DNA of 6,978 nt from the NCBI GenBank assembly GCA_947457745.1, contig CANGWT010000084.1, positions 1 to 6,978 of the forward strand, given 5' to 3'. The stretch's first letter is position 1. Every line of letters starts with the position of its first letter. The notes under the pieces were generated by a model, which worked only from the letters and a program-made list of their open reading frames with translations, did not search any database and was not told the DNA's origin. This document shows, one piece after another, positions 1 through 5,999 of this stretch. The position numbers and the translations under genes were made by a program. The stretch is from Burkholderiaceae bacterium. GTDB taxonomy: Bacteria > Pseudomonadota > Gammaproteobacteria > Burkholderiales > Burkholderiaceae.

Positions 1-884
1 AATAACTTTGCTTGCTGGTCTGCGCTCAGTTGTATCAGTGGTGGGCGTACGCGTAACCATTCTGAATCCTTGCTGTAATGTGCAACTGCAGTTTTCATGC
101 CAGCAATCATTTGATATTGAGCAAAAATGGAGCGTACTTGATCTAGAGCAGTTTGGTGTTGATCTGCATCAGATTCTTGCCAATGGGCTGCTAATTGAGC
201 GATAGCCCTAGGGTTTACGTTAGCCGTGGCAGATATACAGCCAACACCACCAGCGTGCAAGGTACGCATGAGAAAAACTTCGCTACCAGCATAAACGCGG
301 AAACCAGAGGGCGCCAACAGTTTAATCACGGATTCTGTGTATGCCCAATCGCCAGAGCTATCTTTCATACCAACGATTGTTTTTGGATAGGCTTTTGAGA
401 GGCGCTCCAAAAGAGAGAGGCTTAAAGTAATCTTGGTGACTGGCGGAATGTTGTAGATGTAAATTTGTAAACCAGCATCACCCACTTTTTGGATAACTTC
501 TGAATAAAAGGCAAACAAACCATCGTCTGTGACATCTTTGTAATAGAACGGGGGCAGCATCAACACGCCAGCACATTTGTGTTGAACTGCATGGCGGGTC
601 ATTGTGACAGTTTCATCAATCGAGGTGGCACCAGTGCCAGGCATCATATGGGCAGGATTCAGGCCACCTTTAATCAGGGCTGTGAGCGTATCCATTTTTT
701 GTGGGGCAGAGATGGAATTGGCCTCTGAATTTGTGCCGAAGATTGCTTGGCCAACACCATTAGCTTCGAGCCATTGGCATTGCTTGAGTAATTTTTGTGC
801 ATCTGGACTGCCGTCATCTTTAAATGGAGTCAATACAGGCGAGAGCACCGCAGGTAGTGTTGAGGGATGTAAGGTAATTGTCAT
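1..884 (-). CDS. DapA/dihydrodipicolinate synthase-family aldolase, 3' end cut by window edge
   Basis: This is a class I (Schiff-base) aldolase/lyase of the DHDPS/N-acetylneuraminate lyase superfamily: a cytosolic TIM barrel that usually joins or splits pyruvate and an aldehyde. Translation from ATG at 882-884 gives 294 residues with no stop before the edge; the family is usually about 290-310, so little is missing. Visible motifs are the pyruvate-binding loop GTNSEANS (50-57), the catalytic tyrosine in YNIPP (Tyr144), the Schiff-base lysine in GMKDSSG (Lys174), and RPPL near the end (280-283). In authentic DapA the tyrosine motif continues with Ser-Arg-Thr-Gly, and that Arg binds the substrate carboxylate; here the position is Val149. 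I therefore infer a substrate other than aspartate semialdehyde, such as a sugar acid or hydroxy-oxo-acid. GGAG (893-890) lies 5 nt before the start. The gene follows the hydroxyacid dehydrogenase by 12 nt, so co-transcription is likely. Superfamily is secure; substrate is unknown. Confidence 0.93.
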   Translation of the reverse strand, partial: MTITLHPSTLPAVLSPVLTPFKDDGSPDAQKLLKQCQWLEANGVGQAIFGTNSEANSISAPQKMDTLTALIKGGLNPAHMMPGTGATSIDETVTMTRHAVQHKCAGVLMLPPFYYKDVTDDGLFAFYSEVIQKVGDAGLQIYIYNIPPVTKITLSLSLLERLSKAYPKTIVGMKDSSGDWAYTESVIKLLAPSGFRVYAGSEVFLMRTLHAGGVGCISATANVNPRAIAQLAAHWQESDADQHQTALDQVRSIFAQYQMIAGMKTAVAHYSKDSEWLRVRPPLIQLSADQQAKL

Positions 885-896
885 ACTTGCTCCGTT

Positions 897-1826
897 TTAA
901 TTTTTTACTTCAGTCAGAAGTGGTCTTTTATTATAGAAAGCTTCTAAGTTATCTATTGCTAAATTTGTCATTAATTGTCGCGTTTCGGAAGTTGCACTTC
1001 CAATATGCGGAGTTAATAGGACATTATCGATATTTAAGAACTCACGGTTTGGACTTGGTTCATTTTCAAATACGTCAAGCGCTGCCCCGGCAATCCATTT
1101 TTGCTGCAGTGCAACTAAAAGTGCAGCCTCATCCACTACGCTACCACGTGCAATATTGATCAGATAACCCTGAGGGCCGAGTGCCTTTAGAACTTCGGTA
1201 TTGATCATTTTTTCTGTGTCTGGGGTGGCAGGGCAAGCCAGAAAAAGGACGTCCGATGCCTTTGCTAATGATTGGATATCAGGAAAGTACTCGTAAGGCA
1301 GTTCTTTTCGCGTCGGGCCGGTGTAAGCCAGATTAACCTTAAATGGTTCCAAGCGTTTTGCCAGATCTTGTCCAATGCGACCCATCCCTGCAATCCCGAC
1401 CCGTTTACCAGCAAGAGTTGTGGTGACGGTAAATAAACCCTTGGACCAGGCAGAGCTTTTAACAAACTCGTGCGCCTGGGGAATGCGACGTAATAAGCCA
1501 AAGAGCATGCCGATGGCCAGCTCACAAACCGCGTCATTTAAAACGCCTGGGGTGTTACTGGCCTTGATTCCATTAGCCTTCAGGTAATCCAGGGGAAGAT
1601 TGTCATAACCCACACCACAAGTAGCCACCATCTTTACCATAGGGAGCTTCTCAAGTAATTGGGCGGGCAGCTGAGTGTTTGAGCGAATCAAAATACTCTC
1701 AAAAGAGCCTGATGGTAGATTGGCGTTGAGGTCGGGAAAGCGAACTGGGCTAATGCGCTGGTCAATTGCCGCTTGCATTACCTCAGGAAATTGCCCTACC
1801 TGCAGCACTGAATTGACTGGGATCAT
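897..1826 (-). CDS. D-isomer-specific 2-hydroxyacid dehydrogenase (hydroxypyruvate/glyoxylate reductase type)
   Basis: This is a cytosolic NAD(P)-dependent dehydrogenase that interconverts a 2-oxoacid and its D-2-hydroxyacid; 309 residues is normal for the family. An N-terminal substrate-domain signature, CGVGYDNLP, sits at 70-78. The Rossmann glycine motif GMGRIG is at 147-152. The catalytic trio is Arg227 (NIARGSVVDE), Glu256 (DVFENEP) and His274 (TPHIGSAT). After the second Rossmann strand the sequence reads AYTGPTRKE (167-175), with no acidic residue to hold the NAD ribose but with Arg and Lys nearby. As in NADPH-using hydroxypyruvate reductases, this suggests NADPH use (inference). The substrate could be hydroxypyruvate, glyoxylate or another 2-oxoacid. 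The gene heads a two-gene minus-strand unit with the DapA-family aldolase and is divergent from the 3-hydroxyacyl-CoA dehydrogenase-like gene. Its ribosome site is weak (GTGAG shortly before the ATG), but the start suits the family's N-terminus. Confidence 0.95.
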   Translation of the reverse strand: MIPVNSVLQVGQFPEVMQAAIDQRISPVRFPDLNANLPSGSFESILIRSNTQLPAQLLEKLPMVKMVATCGVGYDNLPLDYLKANGIKASNTPGVLNDAVCELAIGMLFGLLRRIPQAHEFVKSSAWSKGLFTVTTTLAGKRVGIAGMGRIGQDLAKRLEPFKVNLAYTGPTRKELPYEYFPDIQSLAKASDVLFLACPATPDTEKMINTEVLKALGPQGYLINIARGSVVDEAALLVALQQKWIAGAALDVFENEPSPNREFLNIDNVLLTPHIGSATSETRQLMTNLAIDNLEAFYNKRPLLTEVKN

Positions 1827-1860
1827 GTCTCACTTACTTTTTTCTTGGAATAATGAAGGC

Positions 1861-1866
1861 ATTGTA
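1861..1866 (-). promoter_or_regulatory. Possible -10 element for the hydroxyacid dehydrogenase operon
   Basis: Read on the minus strand this is TACAAT, one mismatch from the sigma-70 -10 consensus TATAAT. It is 34 nt from the ATG at 1826, giving a plausible short leader. No good -35 hexamer stands 16-18 nt upstream, so it is weak by itself and would probably need an activator. The adjacent palindrome at 1869-1883 would lie in the spacer between -10 and -35. Confidence 0.25.
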
Positions 1867-1868
1867 AG

Positions 1869-1883
1869 AGGATTTGTAATCCT
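1869..1883. promoter_or_regulatory. Perfect 6-bp inverted repeat, candidate operator in a divergent promoter region
   Basis: AGGATT and AATCCT form perfect arms around a 3-base centre, TGT, in the 83-bp gap between the divergent hydroxyacid dehydrogenase and 3-hydroxyacyl-CoA dehydrogenase-like genes. It lies 26 bp upstream of the plus-strand ATG and 43 bp upstream of the minus-strand ATG, where a regulator could affect both. No regulator gene is in the window. A match this short can occur by chance, so the operator call is an inference. Confidence 0.3.
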
Positions 1884-1909
1884 TATCTTGCCCCGAAGGA
1901 GAAATTGAG

Positions 1910-2851
1910 ATGTTGTTTACCCCATCTGAAACTAAGGTCGTCATCGTTGGTGGCGGCACTATGGGCGCTGATGTAGCAGCTGTGTGTGCACGCGGGGGTT
2001 GTGCGGTTCAGGTGCTGGAGCCTACTACCGAGCGCCGTGCACTTTTACCGGATTACTTTGCTAACACCATGATTGATCTTGGTTACGAGCACCGCCTACA
2101 TTTACTCTCGACAGCCGGTTCCTTGGAAGAAATAGATTGGTCGGAAATCGATTTGGTGATCGAGTGTGTGCCTGAACGCCTGGACATCAAGCAAGAGTTA
2201 TTTGCCAAGCTAGAGCAATACGCAAAACCAGAGGCTGTCTTGGCGAGTAATAGCACCAGCTTTCCAATCAGTGATATTTCTGCAGGACTAAAAACAGCCG
2301 CACGGATGATTGGCTTACATTTCTTCATGCCTGCACACTTAGTGCCTTGTGTAGAGGTGGTGTACGGTACAAAGACTTCGCCGATGGTGGGCGAAAGCCT
2401 TTCTCGTCTGATGACTTCTTGCGGCATGGTTCCCGTTACCGTGAAAAAAGATTTACCAGGCTTCTTGGCAAATCGCTTACAGCATGCCTTATCGCGCGAA
2501 GCCTTCGCCATGGTCGACGCCGGCATTGCTAGCTTAGAAGATATCGATAAGGCTGTACGTTTTGGCTTTGGCTTTCGTTATATCGCTGCAGGACCTGCAA
2601 TGCAGAGAGACCATGCTGGATTGGATGTGCATGGTGCCGGTGGCACAACGATTTATCCAACTCTCAATAACTCCCCGGATATTGCCAAATGCTTAAGTGA
2701 TCGTATCGCTAGTGGCAAGCTAGGTATGAAAACCGGCGAGGGCTTTTATTCTTGGACTGCAGAGACAATGAAGGTAGAGCGAGAGCGCTACCAGGAGGCA
2801 TTGCGCGAAGGTCTAAAGATTATTCAAAAAGATTTGCCTAAGATTGACTGA
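1910..2851 (+). CDS. 3-hydroxyacyl-CoA dehydrogenase family protein (NAD-dependent)
   Basis: This is a stand-alone two-domain dehydrogenase of the 3HCDH superfamily (313 residues), which oxidises an L-3-hydroxyacyl-CoA or a related 3-hydroxyacid to the 3-oxo form in the cytosol. The N-terminal Rossmann fold has GGGTMG at 14-19 and an acidic Glu37 after the second strand, which favours NAD. The catalytic region shows SNSTS (113-117), the HFFMP motif with His137, its partner Glu149 (CVEVV), and Asn188 (FLANRL). The C-terminal domain contains GKLGMKTGEGFYSW (269-282), typical of the 3HCDH C-domain. The usual HFFNP motif has Met in place of Asn here, and the protein is longer than typical 3-hydroxybutyryl-CoA dehydrogenases (about 282). 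A non-CoA substrate, as in carnitine or gulonate 3-dehydrogenases, is therefore possible. AAGGAG (1896-1901) lies 8 nt before the ATG and supports this start. The gene converges on the MFS gene with a 16-bp gap and no obvious terminator hairpin. Confidence 0.93.
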   Translation: MLFTPSETKVVIVGGGTMGADVAAVCARGGCAVQVLEPTTERRALLPDYFANTMIDLGYEHRLHLLSTAGSLEEIDWSEIDLVIECVPERLDIKQELFAKLEQYAKPEAVLASNSTSFPISDISAGLKTAARMIGLHFFMPAHLVPCVEVVYGTKTSPMVGESLSRLMTSCGMVPVTVKKDLPGFLANRLQHALSREAFAMVDAGIASLEDIDKAVRFGFGFRYIAAGPAMQRDHAGLDVHGAGGTTIYPTLNNSPDIAKCLSDRIASGKLGMKTGEGFYSWTAETMKVERERYQEALREGLKIIQKDLPKID

Positions 2852-2867
2852 GATTAGCTAAGTTAGT

Positions 2868-4073
2868 TTAGGTCAGATCTTTGAGATTGAGTTTTCTGAG
2901 CTGAGGTGCAAGCTTGTATGTGAGCAAGACAACTAACAAGGTTGCAGCTCCACCAAATACGATTGATGGAACAAGCCCTATAAGACTTGCTGCAATTCCA
3001 GATTCAAGTGCCCCCAATTCATTGGAGGAGCCAATAAATATCCCATTGATTGAGCTGATCCTGCCTCGCATCTGATCTGGAGTGGTCAACTGCATGATGC
3101 TGCCACGAATTACTACTGAGATAGAGTCAAAGCAACCAGACATAAATAAGAAGAGTGCGCAAAGCCAAAGATTGTTTGAAAGTCCAAAGGCAATGATCGC
3201 AATCCCAAAGCCGCCGACTGATAACAATAAATGTCTTCCAGAATCTTCTAGTAGGGGTCGACGTGCCAAGTAAAGACCTGTAATCACAGCCCCAGCCGCT
3301 GGCGCCGCCCTCAGAATTCCCAGGGTTTCAGGGCCAGCATTGAGAACCTCTTTAACAAAGGCGGGGAGTATAGATACCGCACCGCCGAATAGTACGGCAA
3401 ACATGTCGAGCAGCATGATGCTAACAATCAGCTCGTGTTTTCGTACGTAATGAAAGCCTTCCAAAAAGCTGCTTAAGAAATCATGGCTGATGCCTTCTGA
3501 CTTTTCATGTTTGATGCGAATGAAGCTCACTCCATATAGACCGATAGCTCCACTCAACGCAGCCATGGCATAGGTCCACTCCAACCCAGCAAGTCCAATC
3601 ATGAGCCCGCCTAGACCCGGGCCAGCTACCACGCAAATCTGAAATGCAGAGGATGCATAAGCGGTATAGCGCGGCATTTGATCTCGGGGAATAATTTGTC
3701 CAAAGATAGCCTGATAAGAAGGGCGCAATAGCGCACGAGCTAAACCTAAAAAAGCTACAGCTGAATAAATCAAGAGAACGGGCGGCGCTAACCAATCAAG
3801 CGCTATCGCAACCAGAAATAAGGCAACGGCAATGTGGAAGGTACAGGCAATTGCAGCGATCCATTTCCGAGAATAGCGATCTACCGCATGGCCAGCATAG
3901 AGGGCTAAGGCGAAGTAGGGAATCAGTTCCGCAAGACCAATCAGACCAAGGGAAACGACGCTGTTAGTAATCTCATAAATATGCCACCCCACTGCAACCA
4001 TCATAATTTGATAGCTCAGGGTTGCACCTATACGGTAGAGCAGCAGAGTTTTAAAGGCTTGACTAGTTTTCAT
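2868..4073 (-). CDS. MFS transporter, EntS/MFS_3-like exporter
   Basis: This is a major facilitator superfamily inner-membrane protein of 401 residues, the usual length, with about 12 hydrophobic segments (roughly 10-32, 40-61, 71-91, 95-116, 140-161, 164-184, 214-237, 250-270, 280-298, 301-321, 343-366 and 367-388). The loop between helices 2 and 3 has the MFS motif A form GHAVDRYSRK (61-70). A conserved second-half signature, PDQMRGRISS followed by GSSNELGALESG, resembles the EntS enterobactin-exporter/MFS_3 group. Proton-driven export of a small molecule is the family expectation; the cargo cannot be read from the sequence. No siderophore genes are nearby, so a siderophore role is not supported by context. 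The start codon at 4071-4073 shares two bases with an ATG on the opposite strand. The ribosome site is weak (AAGAA). Confidence 0.93.
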   Translation of the reverse strand: MKTSQAFKTLLLYRIGATLSYQIMMVAVGWHIYEITNSVVSLGLIGLAELIPYFALALYAGHAVDRYSRKWIAAIACTFHIAVALFLVAIALDWLAPPVLLIYSAVAFLGLARALLRPSYQAIFGQIIPRDQMPRYTAYASSAFQICVVAGPGLGGLMIGLAGLEWTYAMAALSGAIGLYGVSFIRIKHEKSEGISHDFLSSFLEGFHYVRKHELIVSIMLLDMFAVLFGGAVSILPAFVKEVLNAGPETLGILRAAPAAGAVITGLYLARRPLLEDSGRHLLLSVGGFGIAIIAFGLSNNLWLCALFLFMSGCFDSISVVIRGSIMQLTTPDQMRGRISSINGIFIGSSNELGALESGIAASLIGLVPSIVFGGAATLLVVLLTYKLAPQLRKLNLKDLT

Positions 4074-4089
4074 GAATTTTTCTTATTCT
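4059..4089 (+). promoter_or_regulatory. Possible sigma-70 promoter for the cytochrome b561 gene
   Basis: TTGACT (4059-4064) matches the -35 consensus at five of six bases and TATTCT (4084-4089) is a fair -10. The 19-bp spacer is longer than ideal. Transcription would begin near 4096, giving a leader of about 20 nt before ATG 4117, and the promoter would lie partly inside the 5' end of the divergent MFS gene. If real, it also argues against initiation at the more upstream ATG 4072. Confidence 0.28.
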
Positions 4090-4116
4090 AAAGGGGTAGT
4101 GATTTATTCTTTAGAT

Positions 4117-4797
4117 ATGAAAAAAATCATCCGTGTCTGGGACTTGCCGATTCGCTTGTTTCACTGGCTCTTGCTTACCGGCATTATTCTGAGTTTTATC
4201 ACTGTCAAGGTCGGCGGTAATGCAATGAGTTGGCATGCGCTTTCTGGTTACTGCGTACTCAGCTTGATTATCTTCAGAATCATATGGGGATTTGTCGGCT
4301 CTTACCATGCGCGCTTTATTCATTTTGTGCCGAGTCCAAAGGGCTTAACACATTTTCTGCAGGGGAAGACCAAAGCAGGACTTGGCCACAACCCCATGGG
4401 TGCTTTATCTGTTTTGGCTTTACTTTTTTCAGTTGGCCTTCAAGCAGTAAGCGGTCTTTTTGCAAATGACGATATTGCCTTCGAGGGACCTTTTGCAAAG
4501 TATATTTCCAGTGAAACAGTTGAGCTTCTCACTTCAATTCATCGTCAGAACGAAAAAGTTCTGATGATTCTGATTGCACTGCATTTATGCGCGATCTTGT
4601 ATTACCAGAAATTCAAAGGTGAGAATTTAATCAAACCCATGTTAGTGGGCGATAAAGAAATTGACCCAAGCGAAACAGAAATGAATCTCTCTGCAGACTT
4701 GGGTCATGCTTCCAAGGATGGAAATTTGCAAAGAGGCTTTGCGCTATTACTGCTCAGCCTCATTGCGGTAACTCTGGGTTACTTCATTACTGGTTAA
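4117..4797 (+). CDS. Cytochrome b561 / cytochrome b family membrane protein
   Basis: This is a diheme-type b cytochrome of the inner membrane (prokaryotic b561/Ni-hydrogenase b-subunit superfamily) that passes electrons between the quinone pool and a partner protein. From ATG 4117 it has 226 residues. It opens with the family signature VWDLPIRLFHW, containing His16. Other candidate heme histidines are His40 (SWHALSG), His91 (GHNPMG), His132 and His146 (ALHLCA). Four core helices lie roughly at 14-30, 40-60, 94-114 and 138-154, followed by a polar linker and a fifth hydrophobic segment near the C-terminus (205-225). The frame is open back to ATG 4072, but homologues as I recall them begin just before the WDxPxRxxHW motif and the possible promoter overlaps 4072, so I chose 4117. 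No good ribosome site precedes it. The gene converges with the cytochrome c' gene, a likely redox partner. Confidence 0.9.
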   Translation: MKKIIRVWDLPIRLFHWLLLTGIILSFITVKVGGNAMSWHALSGYCVLSLIIFRIIWGFVGSYHARFIHFVPSPKGLTHFLQGKTKAGLGHNPMGALSVLALLFSVGLQAVSGLFANDDIAFEGPFAKYISSETVELLTSIHRQNEKVLMILIALHLCAILYYQKFKGENLIKPMLVGDKEIDPSETEMNLSADLGHASKDGNLQRGFALLLLSLIAVTLGYFITG

Positions 4798-5250
4798 TTA
4801 CTTTTTCTTAAAGTCATCATGACAACCTTTGCAGGTAGCACCTGCTGCACCAAAAGCCTTTTTAATTGCTTCTTGATCGCCTGACTGCGCCGCGGTATTC
4901 AGGCTAGCAACAGCCAACTGCATTTTTTCTCCAGCCGCTTTAAATTTAGCGTTATCTGACCATACACCTGGAAGTGCATTACCACCCTCTGTGCCTGGGC
5001 CAAATGCTTGCCATGGCAAAGTCGAGATCATTGCAACAACGGCCGCGTTCTTCGCTACTTCATCTTTATTAAATGGTGCCTCGCCTTTAACAACTGCACC
5101 AATTTTCCCAAAGGAATTGGCCATCACAGTAAAAGCGCTTTGACGATATTTAATAGCGTCTTCTGGTTTTTTAAATTGCGCATAAGCGATGCCTGTTCCA
5201 GCGACGAGTGCGGGCGCGATGGCGGCCAAAATTACATGTTTTAGTTTCAT
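4798..5250 (-). CDS. Cytochrome c' (periplasmic, class II c-type)
   Basis: This is a periplasmic high-spin four-helix-bundle c-type cytochrome of 150 residues. The family binds NO and CO and is linked to resistance against nitric oxide. A Sec signal peptide (1-24, cleavage after AYA) leaves a mature chain starting QFKKPED. Heme attaches at CKGCH (140-144) near the C-terminus, as in class II cytochromes. The mature sequence closely follows the Alcaligenes/Achromobacter cytochrome c' as I recall it, including KYRQSA, LPW, FGPGTEGG and WSD. In that numbering the distal residue 16, usually Leu in this subgroup, is Phe (precursor Phe40). Proximal residue 124, usually Arg, is Lys (precursor Lys148). 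Both could change gas binding. A GGAG (5261-5258) lies 7 nt before the ATG. The gene lies 58 bp downstream of the site-2 protease gene on the same strand and shares a zero-base convergent junction with cytochrome b561. Confidence 0.96.
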   Translation of the reverse strand: MKLKHVILAAIAPALVAGTGIAYAQFKKPEDAIKYRQSAFTVMANSFGKIGAVVKGEAPFNKDEVAKNAAVVAMISTLPWQAFGPGTEGGNALPGVWSDNAKFKAAGEKMQLAVASLNTAAQSGDQEAIKKAFGAAGATCKGCHDDFKKK

Positions 5251-5308
5251 AGTTAAGCTCCAGTGAGGTCAGTGGGGTACTGTTGATGAATTCGGGATTT
5301 AGGATACT

Positions 5309-5971
5309 TCAGAAAAGCATTTGCAGGGGAAGTGTGACAAAGTAAACAACACTCTGAAAAAAGGCCGTCAAGGGCTCCATCCAAAAGCTGCCAATGACAC
5401 CTGTAAAGACGAGGGCCAAAACAATAAAGAATCCGTAGGGCTCTAGTTTTCCGAAGGCAATCGACTGTCGCGCTGGCAATATGCTCGCCAGAATACGACC
5501 ACCATCTAGTGGAGGTAGAGGGAAGAGGTTAAACACCAGTAAGACTAAGTTCCAAGTGATCCCTGCTTGAGCCACGGCCAAGAGAAATCGCTCATTTATG
5601 TCAAAACCAAAGAGAATAATTAGGAAGATGGCCCAAATGAGGGCTTGGATGAAATTGGATCCAGGTCCAGCTAAGGCCACCCAGATAGAGTCAATTCGGG
5701 GATTACGTAGACGCCCAAAATTGACTGGTACCGGCTTGGCATAGCCCACTAAAAAGGGAGATCCACTCAGAATCAGCAGCAGGGGGATCAGGATTGTCCC
5801 CACCGGATCGATATGTTTAATGGGGTTGAGACTGACTCTCCCAAGCATATAAGCGGTATTGTCACCAAATTGACGGGCTGCATAGCCATGGGCAGCCTCA
5901 TGAATGGTGATAGCGAAAATCAAAGGAATCGCATTAATGGCGACAGCTTGGATAGAATAGTCAGTAATCAT
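5309..5971 (-). CDS. Site-2 protease family (M50) intramembrane metalloprotease
   Basis: This is a zinc intramembrane protease of peptidase family M50, in the small form without a PDZ domain (220 residues). The zinc site is HEAAH (24-28: His24, Glu25, His28) in the first membrane segment, completed by Asp156 in FPLPPLDGGRI. LGRVSLNP and HIDPVGT (43-58) are further family landmarks. Hydrophobic segments lie at about 10-30, 57-76, 97-121, 130-150, 178-198 and 203-219. All catalytic residues are present, so it should be active; the substrate is unknown, and no anti-sigma factor gene lies next to it. The ATG at 5971 lacks a clear ribosome site, but the next Met (42) would remove the HEAAH motif, so this start is required. 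It is divergent from the 55-residue small gene across 28 bp and 58 bp upstream of cytochrome c' on the same strand. Confidence 0.95.
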   Translation of the reverse strand: MITDYSIQAVAINAIPLIFAITIHEAAHGYAARQFGDNTAYMLGRVSLNPIKHIDPVGTILIPLLLILSGSPFLVGYAKPVPVNFGRLRNPRIDSIWVALAGPGSNFIQALIWAIFLIILFGFDINERFLLAVAQAGITWNLVLLVFNLFPLPPLDGGRILASILPARQSIAFGKLEPYGFFIVLALVFTGVIGSFWMEPLTAFFQSVVYFVTLPLQMLF

Positions 5972-5988
5972 GGCAATATGATATCCAT

Positions 5989-5993
5989 AGGAG
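5989..5993 (+). promoter_or_regulatory. Shine-Dalgarno site that sets a GTG start
   Basis: AGGAG stands 6 nt before the GTG at 6000-6002. It is one of the best-spaced ribosome sites in the window and the main evidence that the short Pro/Ala-rich frame is translated. Confidence 0.75.
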
Positions 5994-5999
5994 CTTAAA

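Noticed and set aside
195..398. Short plus-strand frames at the left edge
   Set aside because: They are antisense to the DapA-family gene and show no family features.
604..900. 98-codon plus-strand open frame
   Set aside because: It lies antisense to the DapA-family gene, whose motifs are clear in the other strand; its translation has no family features.
2083..2526. 147-codon minus-strand open frame
   Set aside because: It is antisense to the 3-hydroxyacyl-CoA dehydrogenase gene; the Cys/Lys/Ser-rich translation has no recognisable domain.
2852..2867. Gap between the convergent 3HCDH-like and MFS genes, considered for a bidirectional terminator
   Set aside because: Only short AT-rich CTAA/TTAG matches with a one-base loop are present; no stable stem.
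3505..3795. 96-codon minus-strand frame inside the MFS gene
   Set aside because: It is in another frame of a clear MFS coding sequence, with no ribosome site or family signature.
4831..4845. Perfect GCAGGT/ACCTGC hairpin with a 3-base loop just past the cytochrome b561 stop, considered as a terminator
   Set aside because: It lies within the coding region of cytochrome c' beside the heme-binding codons, and the T-run is about 13 bases away rather than directly after the stem.
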